DNA of 64,000 nucleotides from an uncultured Clostridia bacterium (GTDB lineage: Bacteria; Bacillota; Clostridia; UBA1381). Positions 53,327 through 62,498 of the stretch are shown in pieces; position 1 is the first letter of the stretch; every line of letters begins with the position of its first letter. The notes beneath the pieces are model-generated. The model saw only the letters and a list, made by a program, of their open reading frames with translations. It made no database searches and had not been told where the DNA came from. The stretch lies in assembly GCA_934476075.1 (NCBI GenBank), contig CAKSNH010000002.1:204816-268815 (forward strand). Direction: 5' to 3'. The position numbers were made by a program, and so were the translations under genes.

Positions 53327-53368
53327 AATACGGGTAAGCCTTGTGTAGGTTTGCCCGTATTTTTTTTG
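53327..53368 (+). terminator. Terminator after ileS
   Basis: Arm aatacgggtaagcc (53327-53340) pairs with ggtttgcccgtatt (53348-53361) with one mismatch, followed by a run of T. Confidence 0.9.
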
Positions 53369-53383
53369 CAGGATTTACTCACG

Positions 53384-53596
53384 TTATATTTTATCGTTTG
53401 TGACAAAATGTTTTTCTTTGAATAATAGAGTGATAGTATAAATTCCGGCAAGACCTACTATTGCGAATATTACTCTCGGAAACATGGAACCGGGACCGCC
53501 AAGCAGATTTGTGACTATGTCATATTTGAAAAATCCCACACTGCCCCAATTTATAGCACCGATAATAACCAGCGCAAGTGCAATATTGTCAAACAT
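53384..53596 (-). CDS. DUF378 small membrane protein
   Basis: A 70-residue DUF378 protein with two membrane helices. The family signature LVIIGAINWGSVGFFKYDIV (about 9-28) and the second helix VIFAIVGLAGIYTITLLF (about 42-59) are clear. The function of DUF378 is unknown. A GGAGG site lies before ATG 53596. It stands alone between ileS and the sugar genes. Confidence 0.92.
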   Translation of the reverse strand: MFDNIALALVIIGAINWGSVGFFKYDIVTNLLGGPGSMFPRVIFAIVGLAGIYTITLLFKEKHFVTNDKI

Positions 53597-53730
53597 ATTA
53601 ATCCTCCGTTCATAAAATTTTAGAGCGTGGCTCGTTATAAGTATTTGCAGTTATTCTTTAACTAGACATGGTAATATTTGTTTTGAAATTAATATATTAT
53701 AGTATATAAATTACAGGAGGAATGTTTTTT

Positions 53731-53805
53731 ATGATATTGTATATGATATTACTTGTGGTTATTATTACGATTACAGTGTTTTTTATAGTATTCGGCGGGG
53801 AATAA
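53731..53805 (+). CDS. 24-residue single-helix membrane peptide
   Basis: A very small gene with a consensus aggagg site (53715-53720). The protein starts MILYMILLVVIITITVFFIV and ends FGGE: one full membrane helix and almost nothing else. ATG 53722 in the same frame is only one base from the site, so ATG 53731 is preferred. It could be a regulator of a membrane complex or a toxin-like peptide; no antisense RNA gene could be recognised. It is divergent from DUF378 and lies upstream of the GH127 gene. Confidence 0.5.
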   Translation: MILYMILLVVIITITVFFIVFGGE

Positions 53806-53849
53806 CGAGGGAGAATTTGATTTATCTCACAAAATTTATCTGCAAACTA

Positions 53850-53878
53850 TTGCGTTATATGTACACATTTGATATAAT
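53850..53878 (+). promoter_or_regulatory. Possible promoter of the GH127 gene
   Basis: TTGCGT (53850-53855), 17 bases, and a perfect TATAAT (53873-53878), about 44 bases before the start codon. Confidence 0.5.
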
Positions 53879-53921
53879 TAAAAATATTAATATGTTCATG
53901 TTTTTATAAAGGAGAAAATCT

Positions 53922-56192
53922 ATGTATACGGTTAAACTATTGGACGGTATGTTTAAAAAATCGCAGCAGACAGGCGAGGATTACCTGTTATCACTTGACA
54001 TCGACAGATTTATAGCACCATGTTATGAAGCACATAATTTAAAACCTAAAAAGCCGAGATATGAGGGTTGGGAGGCAAGAGATATAAGCGGTCATTCGTT
54101 GGGGCATTACCTGACGGCACTTGCTTATACATACAAATCAACGGGACATGAAAAGTTAAAAGATATTTTAAATTATGCGGTTGATGAGCTTGCGAATATA
54201 CAGGACATTACGGGCAGCGGATATATAGGAGGATTGGTTGAAACGCCGTTTAAGGCAGCGTTTAGCGGTGATTTTACCGTAGGCGGATTTGATTTGCATA
54301 AATATTGGGTGCCGTGGTACAGTGTGCACAAAATATATCAGGGATTAATTGATGCGTATTTAATTTTGAATAATGAAAAAGCATTGTCGGTAGTATTGAA
54401 ATTTGCCGATTGGGCGGCGGACGGTCTGGACGGAATGACTGATGAACAGATACAGAAAATGCTTTTATGTGAGCACGGCGGAATGAATGAAGTGTTTGCA
54501 GAATTATACGGTATAACAAACAATAAAAAGTATTTGACAGCGGCAAAAAGATTTACACAAAAATCTATTTTAAATCCGCTTGAAGAAAATAAAGATGAAT
54601 TGCAGGGACTTCATGCAAATACGCAAATACCTAAAATTATCGGTGCGGCTCAGATATACAATGTGGACAACAGTCAAAAACAATACAAAAATGCGGCAGA
54701 ATTTTTCTGGGACACTGTTGTAAACAGACGCTCATATGTGTTCGGCGGCAACAGTATCGGTGAGCATTTCGAGGCTTTGGGAATGGAGAGCATCGGTATT
54801 AAAAGTGCGGAAAGCTGCAACACTCACAACATGATGATACTTACTCAAATGCTGTATGATTGGAAACATGACAGTACATATATGGATTATTATGAAAATG
54901 CGTTATTCAACCATATATTGGGCACGCAAGACCCGTGCACGGGACATAAAACTTATTTCACATCAACATTACAGGGACACTACCGCATATATTCAACAAA
55001 AGATACTGCGTTTTGGTGCTGTACGGGAACGGGCATGGAAAATCCGGGACGATACAATGAGGGGATTTATTATATCGACAATGATGATGTGTATGTAAAT
55101 TTATTTATTTCGTCAGAACTGAATATAGACAATAAGTTTGCAATAGAGCAGACAACTGATTTCCCATATTCGGACAGTGTAAAATTGACTGTGACAAAAG
55201 CAGATACGAAAAAGGTTGTTAAGATAAGAGTTCCTAAATGGGTAAGTGGGGACATAAAAATAAAAGTAAACGGCGGGGACATAAAACCTGTTATCGATAA
55301 CGGATATATTATATTAGACAGAGAATGGAGCGAGGGCGATATTATAGAATATACCATGCCTATGTCACTTCAAATGTACACGGCAAAGGATACGGAGCAT
55401 AAAGTAGCTTTCAAATACGGTCCTATCGTACTTGCGGGGAAATTCGGGAATGATGATTTTCCTAACGATACTATAACCGACGAAACAAAACTTAACACCA
55501 AAACCGCAGAAGTGCCGAATATAATAACACAGGACATGGATTTCAGAAACTGGATTTCTGTTGGGGACATAAAAACTTTGACGTTTGAATTATCCGAAAA
55601 AGTGACATCTAATCATAAAAAAGTGACGCTTGTACCGTTTTACGGTATTCATCACGAATACTATAATGTGTATTGGTTTGTGAATGACGAAAGCAATAAT
55701 GTGATAAACGAGATTAACAAGGTTACTATTGATTCTGTTCAGCCGGACGGACAGCAGGACGAGATTGGTCATAACATGAAACGTGACGAGCAATATTGCC
55801 GAAACGGTTCATTTACCGATGAGAAAAATAATATGCATATGTGGCGTGAGGCACACGGCAGAAAGGGCACATGGTTCAGCTATGATTTGAATGTAGGAAA
55901 AGACCAAAACTATTTATGCGTGGAGTATTGGGGCAGTGAGAGCAGTTTTATGGACGGCATAATGTATACAAGAGAATTGCAGATTGAAGTGGACAACACT
56001 GTTATCGCACACCAGAAAATCGACAGAAACAATATCGGCAGAGTATATTATGTTTTTTATGAAATTCCTAAAAATCTGACCGAAAACAAAAATAGTGTAA
56101 CCGTTAAATTCTCAACTGTAAGCGACAGCACGAGTGCAAGCATAATCGGTGTCAGAATCACAAACAAGGTGTTGGAGAATGTTAATAAATAA
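53922..56192 (+). CDS. GH127-family beta-L-arabinofuranosidase
   Basis: A 756-residue GH127 (DUF1680) enzyme, likely releasing arabinofuranose from plant-derived chains. The Zn/catalytic layout of HypBA1 is kept: the acid/base glutamate corresponds to E281 (GEHFE), the metal ligands to E297, C299 (ESCNTH) and C366, C367 (WCCTGTG). C366 matches the catalytic Cys417. The N-terminal alpha-barrel covers about 1-400 and beta domains follow. There is no signal peptide, so it should work on imported oligosaccharides. It has an AAAGGAG site. The neighbouring PL26-like gene suggests action on rhamnogalacturonan side chains. Confidence 0.93.
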   Translation: MYTVKLLDGMFKKSQQTGEDYLLSLDIDRFIAPCYEAHNLKPKKPRYEGWEARDISGHSLGHYLTALAYTYKSTGHEKLKDILNYAVDELANIQDITGSGYIGGLVETPFKAAFSGDFTVGGFDLHKYWVPWYSVHKIYQGLIDAYLILNNEKALSVVLKFADWAADGLDGMTDEQIQKMLLCEHGGMNEVFAELYGITNNKKYLTAAKRFTQKSILNPLEENKDELQGLHANTQIPKIIGAAQIYNVDNSQKQYKNAAEFFWDTVVNRRSYVFGGNSIGEHFEALGMESIGIKSAESCNTHNMMILTQMLYDWKHDSTYMDYYENALFNHILGTQDPCTGHKTYFTSTLQGHYRIYSTKDTAFWCCTGTGMENPGRYNEGIYYIDNDDVYVNLFISSELNIDNKFAIEQTTDFPYSDSVKLTVTKADTKKVVKIRVPKWVSGDIKIKVNGGDIKPVIDNGYIILDREWSEGDIIEYTMPMSLQMYTAKDTEHKVAFKYGPIVLAGKFGNDDFPNDTITDETKLNTKTAEVPNIITQDMDFRNWISVGDIKTLTFELSEKVTSNHKKVTLVPFYGIHHEYYNVYWFVNDESNNVINEINKVTIDSVQPDGQQDEIGHNMKRDEQYCRNGSFTDEKNNMHMWREAHGRKGTWFSYDLNVGKDQNYLCVEYWGSESSFMDGIMYTRELQIEVDNTVIAHQKIDRNNIGRVYYVFYEIPKNLTENKNSVTVKFSTVSDSTSASIIGVRITNKVLENVNK

Positions 56193-56260
56193 ACAAACTC
56201 AAAAATTAACAGTATAAATATTTATCATGCACTATTATTTTATTCAAAACACTATATTAC

Positions 56261-56289
56261 TTGAAAAATGAATAGAAATCTGATAAAAT
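56261..56289 (+). promoter_or_regulatory. Promoter of the PL26-like gene
   Basis: TTGAAA (56261-56266), 17 bases, TAAAAT (56284-56289). So this gene has a promoter separate from the GH127 gene. Confidence 0.7.
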
Positions 56290-56303
56290 TAAGTAAAATA
56301 ATC

Positions 56304-56316
56304 AGAGAATTTCTCT
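56304..56316. promoter_or_regulatory. Palindrome just downstream of the promoter
   Basis: agagaatttctct is a perfect 6+1+6 palindrome about 15-27 bases after the -10, a good place for a repressor. No copy was seen before GH127. Confidence 0.4.
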
Positions 56317-56337
56317 AAAAAGAGGGGTCATATTATT

Positions 56338-58914
56338 ATGAATTCAAAAGTTAAATTACATTGCTTGGAAAACCGCACAGCCGGCGGTTATGTTACATGG
56401 GGTATGCCATGGAAAAAAGGTGACGTAAACGGTACTGCGTTCAGGCTTACCGACAAGGACGGAAATGTTATTCCTATGCAGTCAAAGCCTATTGCGTTTT
56501 GGCAGGACGGCAGTCCGAAATGGACGGCGCACAGTGCGAATATAGGCGGCAACAGTGAAGTTTATTTTGAGTGCGGTGAGGGTGCACAGGCGAGCGGAAA
56601 CATTATCAGCGAAAATGACAGTGAAATTGCTGTCGATAACGGTGTAATAAAAGCCGTATTTCCTAAAAAAGGCAGCGTATTAATGCAGACGCCGAACGGC
56701 GACGCATCATTGATTGTCATTAAGGAAATGCGTGAAAAACAAGATGATATTGAAATTAAAAAAGAAATTCCGTTTTACGGTGAAATTGAAAATGTCAGCG
56801 TTGAGGACAATGGTGTACTTAGAACTGTTATCAAAGTGACCGGTTCACACAAGAGCAAAAACGGCGATGAATTTTTGCAGTTTATTGTTAAATTTGTTGT
56901 GTACAACAACGAGAAAAAGATTGATATTATGCACACATTCTTGTATGACGGAGATGCAAGCGTAGATTTTATCAAGGGTGTGGGCGTTAAGATTACACGT
57001 CCGATGAACGGTAAATTGTATAACAGACGTGTTAAAATCACAGGTGATTACGGAGTTATGCACGAGCCTGTTATGATGCTTGCCACATGGCGACCGAAGA
57101 TTGATAAAACTATTTATACACGTCAGATTGCAGGCGAAAATTTGAGTCTTGACGAAAATGACGAAAATATAAAGAAGGCTCTTGCAGATGTTGCTGTTTG
57201 GGACAGCTATAAATTAGCTCAGCTTTCGGCAGACAGCTTTATGGTAAGAAAACGTACCGCACACGATTGCTGTACATATATTGACGCTAACTACGGCAAG
57301 CGTTCAAAAGGTCTTATGTATATCGGCGATGATAAAGGCGGTATCGCACTTTGTATGCGTGATTTTTGGCAAAAGTATCCGTCAGCGGTTCAAGCCAGTG
57401 GTATCAGCAAGGATAACAGTGAATTGATTGCTTGGATTATGACTCCCGATGCGGAAGCGTTGGATTTAAGACATTATGACACCGTTGCACACGCAAGTGC
57501 ATATTATGAGGGATTTGATGTTGTCGGCTGTACGGCATACGGTACTGCAAATACAAATGAAATCAGCTTGTATATGTTTGATGAAACTCCGTGCGATGAT
57601 ACTTTGATGAAGTGTGCCGATAGGACGCAAAAACCGGCTGTTTTGGTTGCAGAACCTGAATATTATCACGAGAAAAAAGCTATGGGTGAATGGAGCTTGC
57701 CGGTTAAAAATACACCGCTTACATCATGGCTTGAAGAAGAACTTGACAAAGCATTTGATTTTTATAAAAAAGAGATTGAACAGCGTCATTGGTACGGCAT
57801 ATTCAATTACGGCGACGTTATGCACACATATGACGGAGCAAGACATTGCTGGAAGTATGACATGGGCGGATATGCTTGGCAGAATACCGAGCTTGTGCCG
57901 ACATTGTGGCTGTGGTATGCATTCATGCGTTCGGGCAGAGAAGATATATTCACCGTTGCAGAGGCTATGAGCCGTCATGCGGCAGACGTTGATATTTACC
58001 ATTTCGGTGATTTGAAAGGCTTGGGAAGCCGTCATAATGTTGTACATTGGGGCGATTCTTGTAAAGAGCCGAGAGTGGCTATGGCAGGTCATCACAGAGC
58101 ATTGTATTACTTGCTTGGCGGTGATTTGAGAATGGGCGATGTATTTGATGATGTAAAAGACGGCGACTATTCTACAATATTTATGGACCCTCTGCGTTTC
58201 TTCTATGATAAGGATAAAATGAAGATGCCTACTCATGCGAGAAGCGGTCCTGACTGGACTACATATTGTTCAAACTGGTACACTGCTTGGGAACGTACAC
58301 AGGACGAAAAGTACAAGCAAAAGATTATAACAGGTCTTGACGATTTGAAGAAAGCACCGTTAAGATTGATTTCGGGTTCTAACTTTGAATATGACCCGGC
58401 AACGGGACATTTGGGATATATCGGCGAGGATGCTGCGGGCGGTTCGCACTTGGCACTTTGCATGGGCGGCCCTCAGACATGGTTTGAATTGACAGAGTGC
58501 TTGGACGATGAAGAGTTCTGTGAGATGCTTGCGGAATACGGTGAGTTCTATTACTTGTCACCGGAAGAAAAGGTTGAGGCGTCACATGGTTTGAGAAAAG
58601 GCACAGGCTGGCCGTATCCGTATATGGCGGCAGGGCTTGCGGCATATTCCGCAAAATATCAGAAAAAGCCTGAACTTGCATATAAGGTATGGCAAGTGCT
58701 TGTACATTCTTTGGCGGGCAAGGACAAGAACGAAGGATTTGACAAGGAAGTAATCAAGAATTACTTTAACAATGAAAATCTTGACGAGATGTTCTGGATT
58801 TCAACAAACTTTACCGCACAATGGTGTTTGAATACCATTGTTGCATTGGAGCTTACAAAAGATATGCTGCCTAATGCAAAAGAAGATTGTGCATGGGAAG
58901 ATTGGGTTAAATAA
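56338..58914 (+). CDS. PL26/YetA-like exo-rhamnogalacturonan lyase family protein
   Basis: An 858-residue protein, close in length to YetA of Bacillus subtilis (857) and similar in plan to the fungal exo-rhamnogalacturonan lyase PcRGLX (PL26). The N-terminal beta part is about 1-220 (TWGMPWKKGDVNG..., FWQDGSPKWTAHS), an alpha barrel occupies the centre and C-terminal half, with histidine-rich conserved stretches (MAGHHRALYYLLGGD, MGGPQTWFELTE). It lacks a signal peptide, so it likely works inside the cell on rhamnogalacturonan fragments. The family call rests on remembered likeness; the exact bond is not shown. Confidence 0.78.
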   Translation: MNSKVKLHCLENRTAGGYVTWGMPWKKGDVNGTAFRLTDKDGNVIPMQSKPIAFWQDGSPKWTAHSANIGGNSEVYFECGEGAQASGNIISENDSEIAVDNGVIKAVFPKKGSVLMQTPNGDASLIVIKEMREKQDDIEIKKEIPFYGEIENVSVEDNGVLRTVIKVTGSHKSKNGDEFLQFIVKFVVYNNEKKIDIMHTFLYDGDASVDFIKGVGVKITRPMNGKLYNRRVKITGDYGVMHEPVMMLATWRPKIDKTIYTRQIAGENLSLDENDENIKKALADVAVWDSYKLAQLSADSFMVRKRTAHDCCTYIDANYGKRSKGLMYIGDDKGGIALCMRDFWQKYPSAVQASGISKDNSELIAWIMTPDAEALDLRHYDTVAHASAYYEGFDVVGCTAYGTANTNEISLYMFDETPCDDTLMKCADRTQKPAVLVAEPEYYHEKKAMGEWSLPVKNTPLTSWLEEELDKAFDFYKKEIEQRHWYGIFNYGDVMHTYDGARHCWKYDMGGYAWQNTELVPTLWLWYAFMRSGREDIFTVAEAMSRHAADVDIYHFGDLKGLGSRHNVVHWGDSCKEPRVAMAGHHRALYYLLGGDLRMGDVFDDVKDGDYSTIFMDPLRFFYDKDKMKMPTHARSGPDWTTYCSNWYTAWERTQDEKYKQKIITGLDDLKKAPLRLISGSNFEYDPATGHLGYIGEDAAGGSHLALCMGGPQTWFELTECLDDEEFCEMLAEYGEFYYLSPEEKVEASHGLRKGTGWPYPYMAAGLAAYSAKYQKKPELAYKVWQVLVHSLAGKDKNEGFDKEVIKNYFNNENLDEMFWISTNFTAQWCLNTIVALELTKDMLPNAKEDCAWEDWVK

Positions 58915-58930
58915 TAAATTATGTGAATTG

Positions 58931-58958
58931 GGACGGAGTGAAAACTTCGTCCTTTTTT
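58931..58958 (+). terminator. Terminator after the PL26-like gene
   Basis: ggacggagt (58931-58939) pairs with acttcgtcc (58944-58952), followed by tttttt. Confidence 0.88.
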
Positions 58959-59073
58959 GCGGGGAGGGAGAGTAAATTATGGTTTGTAAGTATACCGTGA
59001 TATATTTGTTGCATATGTAAAAAAGTCTGTGTAATTGTATGAAAAGCGTAAAAAAATCATAAATTGTGACATA

Positions 59074-59101
59074 TTGTTTTTTTGCTGTAAAGTGATATAA
59101 T
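59074..59101 (+). promoter_or_regulatory. Possible promoter of the second MATE gene
   Basis: TTGTTT (59074-59079), 16 bases, TATAAT (59096-59101). The rest of the 180 bases after the terminator shows nothing else. Confidence 0.5.
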
Positions 59102-59138
59102 TAAATGTGTAATCAAAAAATGAATGGGAGTAGGGACA

Positions 59139-60476
59139 ATGAAAGACATGACAACAGGCTCACCGTTTAAAATAATGGTGGCATTTTCTTTGCCTATGCT
59201 GGTAAGCATGATGTTTCAGCAGCTGTACAATATAGCCGACAGTGTAATTGCCGGACGGTATGCAGGTGTTGACGCATTGGCGGCGGTAGGTGCATCTTAC
59301 CCGATTACAATGATTTTTCTTGCATTTGCAACAGGGTCAAGCATAGGCTGTACGGTTATTATAAGTCAGCTGTTCGGTGCTAAAAAAATGATACATATGA
59401 AAAGTGCGATATTTACAGCATTAATATCGCTGTTCGGACTTAGCATATTCATGCTGATTGCCGGTACGCTCACAACAAATCTGTTCATGACGGCACTGAA
59501 AACACCGCAGAATATTTTTGCCGATTCCGCTTTATATTTAAAGGTTTATGTATGGGGTCTGCCGTTTTTGTTTATGTATAATGCGGCAAATGCGGTATTT
59601 TTGGCACTCGGCGACAGTAAAACACCGCTTGCATTCTTGATTTTCTCGTCGGTATTTAATGTAATTTTGGATATGTACTTTGTCAGAAATCTGCATATGG
59701 GTGTCGGCGGCGTTGCATGGGCTACATTTATCGCACAGGGCATAGCCTCTGTATTGGCGGTTGCGTTTCTGTTGTGGCGAATTTCAAAAATGAATATTAA
59801 AGGCAAATTTGCATGGTTTGAGATAAATTTGTTAAAACGTATTGCGATAGTGGCAGTGCCGAGCGTTATACAGCAAAGTTTTGTGTCGGTGGGACAGCTG
59901 TTTATACAAGGCTTGCTTAATACATACGGCTCTGATGCGGTTGCGGGATATTCGGCGGCATTTAAAATAAATACGTTCAGCATAACGTGCATAACGACTA
60001 TGAGCAATGCACTGTCGAGTTTTGTGGCACAGAATTTCGGAGCGAGAAAGTTTGACCGTATCGTGCGTGGATACAAGGTTGGATTTAGTATAAATGTTGT
60101 GTTTGGATTGTTGGTAGCGGTGGCTTGCTTATTGTTCAGCACGCAGTTTATAAACTTGTTCCTTGAAAGCGGCGGAGATAATCAAAAAGTGCTTGAATAC
60201 GGCAGAACATTTTTGATGATTGTAACACCGTTCCATGCGATAGTGGCAGTGAAGATTATAACCGACGCTGTACTTAAAGGTGCGGGATATATGCAAGGAT
60301 TTATGATAAGTACATTCGTGGATTTAATTCTGCGTGTTATCTTCTCATACATATTCGCAGCATTCGGCGGATTTACGGGACTTTGCTGGGCATATCCGCT
60401 CGGCTGGGTTATCGGAACGGTATTTTCGATAGTGTTCTATGCAATGGGAAAATGGAAACAGGTAAGATTGATATAA
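59139..60476 (+). CDS. MATE family efflux transporter
   Basis: A 445-residue, 12-helix MATE exporter. It begins MKDMTTGSPFKIMVAFSLP and has LVSMMFQQLYNIADSVIAGR and, in the second half, IVAVPSVIQQSFVSVGQLFI. ATG 59139 is preferred: a gggag stretch lies 8 bases upstream, whereas ATG 59124 precedes it. It differs from the first MATE at 25 kb in its opening and loops, so they are not recent duplicates. It converges on sigK. The substrate is unknown. Confidence 0.92.
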   Translation: MKDMTTGSPFKIMVAFSLPMLVSMMFQQLYNIADSVIAGRYAGVDALAAVGASYPITMIFLAFATGSSIGCTVIISQLFGAKKMIHMKSAIFTALISLFGLSIFMLIAGTLTTNLFMTALKTPQNIFADSALYLKVYVWGLPFLFMYNAANAVFLALGDSKTPLAFLIFSSVFNVILDMYFVRNLHMGVGGVAWATFIAQGIASVLAVAFLLWRISKMNIKGKFAWFEINLLKRIAIVAVPSVIQQSFVSVGQLFIQGLLNTYGSDAVAGYSAAFKINTFSITCITTMSNALSSFVAQNFGARKFDRIVRGYKVGFSINVVFGLLVAVACLLFSTQFINLFLESGGDNQKVLEYGRTFLMIVTPFHAIVAVKIITDAVLKGAGYMQGFMISTFVDLILRVIFSYIFAAFGGFTGLCWAYPLGWVIGTVFSIVFYAMGKWKQVRLI

Positions 60477-60478
60477 TA

Positions 60479-60565
60479 AAAAAAGGCTGTACCTTTGATG
60501 TGACCCCAAAAGTTAGACCAAAGATCTAACGATTGGGAGGTCGGCTCAATGGCACAGCTTTTTTA
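60479..60565. terminator. Long imperfect hairpin with IS3-end-like core, between MATE and sigK
   Basis: Outer arms aaaaaaggctgtacc (about 60480-60493) and ggcacagctttttt (60551-60564) form a two-way terminator; the sigK stop codon lies in its T-run. The interior pairs gacccc..gttaga (60502-60517) with tctaac..aggtc (60525-60541). The core gaccccaaaagttagac recalls ends of IS3-family elements. No transposase is present. Confidence 0.55.
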
Positions 60566-61252
60566 ATTATCGTCAAAAACAGCGGACAATTTTTTTATGG
60601 CACGTTTTTCTATCCTTGAAACATACGAGCGTGATATACCCAAAATTTCCGCAATCTCTTTCTGAGTTTTTTTCTTGGTATTGTTAAGTCCGTAGTGCCA
60701 ACATAGAATATCGGTTTCGGTCTTTGAAAGCAGATTAAACATAGCATTGTACAGCTTTTTTATCTCAATTTTATCGGAAAGAGTGTCGGCAATATCCGCA
60801 TTGTCGCCGGCGAGTATATCGGCAAAGGTGAGATTGTTACCCTCCTTGTCGATGCCGATTGTTTCGTCCATAGAAACCTCATTATTGATTTTTTTGGAAC
60901 TCCGCAAAACCATCAGTATCTCGTTTTCGATACACCGTGCGGCATATGTGGCAAGACGATTGTTCTTATCGGCTTTGAACGTGTTCACGGCTTTAATCAA
61001 ACCTATTGTGCCGATTGAAATTAGGTCATCTAAGTCCTGTTCAGCGGAATATTTTTTCGCTATATGAGCCACCAGACGCAGATTGTGTTCTATAAGCATA
61101 ATCTTTGCTTTTTCGTCACCGTTTCTGAAACGTGCAAAATATTTTTCTTCTTCTTCGGGCGTGAGCGGACTGGGAAAAGAATTATTGCCCGACACATATC
61201 CGGTCATAAGCAGAATATCCCTGACAAGTTCAAAAAAAGCTGAAAGCAACAT
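60563..61252 (-). CDS. sigK: RNA polymerase sigma-K factor
   Basis: A 229-residue late mother-cell sigma factor. The N-terminal hydrophobic pro-sequence (MLLSAFFELVRDILLMTGYV) is followed by the family start SFPSPLTPEEEEKYFARF. Region 2 (EHNLRLVAHIAKKY, DLISIGTIGLIKAV, YAARCIENEILM) and region 4 (KTQKEIAEILGISRSYVSRI) are complete. The gene is not split by a skin-type element. ATG 61252 is chosen with a GAGGTG site about 10 bases upstream; GTG 61261 would overlap it. It follows tmcAL on the minus strand. Confidence 0.95.
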   Translation of the reverse strand: MLLSAFFELVRDILLMTGYVSGNNSFPSPLTPEEEEKYFARFRNGDEKAKIMLIEHNLRLVAHIAKKYSAEQDLDDLISIGTIGLIKAVNTFKADKNNRLATYAARCIENEILMVLRSSKKINNEVSMDETIGIDKEGNNLTFADILAGDNADIADTLSDKIEIKKLYNAMFNLLSKTETDILCWHYGLNNTKKKTQKEIAEILGISRSYVSRIEKRAIKKLSAVFDDN

Positions 61253-61314
61253 AAAAAACACACCTCTTTCTCAGTTAAATTAATATATGCGGAAAAGGTG
61301 TGTTTTGTGTATGT

Positions 61315-62472
61315 CTACATCAAAATAATCGGTGATGTGAGAAAATCTTTATTTGATATACGCATTTTCGGATTGTCGGCACAAAGTGCGGCTATATCGG
61401 TTGCGAGTATATCTTTTTTTAGCATATCGTTTGTTAAATCGAATTTCGCCGTTTTGGTTATTATCGGCAGTGAAGCACGCTTTTTTGCAAGCGAAAGTAT
61501 TTGCCGTCCGAGCTTGTTCATGCCGAGTATGCGTATATATTCGGGCGGTTTGGTGCATAAGTTTTTGTCAAGACCGAGAAGTGCGGACAATAATATCCTG
61601 TTTATGCGTGACATGGTGTAACGTTTTGTTTTTATGTTTTCGGCAATTTCCCGTATGCTTGAAAAATTCTGTGCGGCGGAGATAATACGGTTTTCCAATC
61701 CCTCCGACACATCGTTGATATTTGCGAGAAAATCTTTTGTGCAAAGTCTGAGATGTGCCGCCATTGCGGTATCAAGACGTGACAAATCGTAAGTTGTAAA
61801 CGACTTATCAACGGTGTAGGGGATATATTCGGAAATGTCACTATTATCCTGTAACATATTGCGTATTGCGGTCGCACTTGCGAATGTTTTGTTTGCACAG
61901 GTGCAGTTGTGACCTACCATGTGACGTTTGACCGTTACGGGATTTATCGGACTGCTTAGCCGGTGCAGGTGACGAATGTATTCAAGTGCCAGAATATTGT
62001 TCGGCTCGCTAAGAATAGCCGGCGGAATATGGTTCGCAAACGCTTTTTCGCGTGCGGAGGGATAATTTTGTCCTTTGTCCAAAAGCTTTTTTATTTTATC
62101 CGAAACTTCTGGCGGTTCATTGTCGAGGAGATATGCCGATTTTTTTAACAGTTCAATATCTCCGCACTCTGAACCGAAGCATATATTGTCAACAATTCCA
62201 AGACTGTTTAGCAGATTTACACCGCCGTATGCAAATCGTTCGGCGGAATTTAAGGCATAGCAGACAGGCAGTTCAATCACAAGGTCGGCACCGTTTAAAA
62301 GTGCATATTTTGCCCGTGTCCATTTGTCAAAAACCGCAACATCTCCACGCTGAACAAAACTTCCGCTCATCACAACAACAACGGCGTCACAAGATAATTT
62401 CGCCTGTTCAAGCTGATATTTGTGACCGTTGTGGAACGGATTGTATTCTGCAATAATTCCGGTAATATTCAT
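61315..62472 (-). CDS. tmcAL: tRNA(Met) cytidine acetate ligase (TmcAL/YlbM)
   Basis: A 385-residue nucleotidyltransferase-fold enzyme which, in Bacillus, uses acetate and ATP to acetylate C34 of elongator tRNA(Met). The HIGH-type motif is EYNPFHNGHKYQL (about 7-19), followed by VVMSGSFVQRGDVAVFDKW and GADLVIELP. The C-terminal helical part is RNA-binding in the family. ATG 62472 is chosen; TTG 62484 forms part of the ribosome site. It follows aroA by 26 bases and precedes sigK. Confidence 0.93.
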   Translation of the reverse strand: MNITGIIAEYNPFHNGHKYQLEQAKLSCDAVVVVMSGSFVQRGDVAVFDKWTRAKYALLNGADLVIELPVCYALNSAERFAYGGVNLLNSLGIVDNICFGSECGDIELLKKSAYLLDNEPPEVSDKIKKLLDKGQNYPSAREKAFANHIPPAILSEPNNILALEYIRHLHRLSSPINPVTVKRHMVGHNCTCANKTFASATAIRNMLQDNSDISEYIPYTVDKSFTTYDLSRLDTAMAAHLRLCTKDFLANINDVSEGLENRIISAAQNFSSIREIAENIKTKRYTMSRINRILLSALLGLDKNLCTKPPEYIRILGMNKLGRQILSLAKKRASLPIITKTAKFDLTNDMLKKDILATDIAALCADNPKMRISNKDFLTSPIILM

Positions 62473-62498
62473 AGTTCGCTCCAATGTTTTTTAATTTA

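Noticed and set aside
60563..61252. Skin-type element interrupting sigK
   Set aside because: The sigma-K frame is continuous from pro-sequence to region 4.
61253..61330. Sigma-E promoter for sigK
   Set aside because: Two -10-like words (CATACACA and CATATATT on the minus strand) occur, but neither has a -35 at the right distance.
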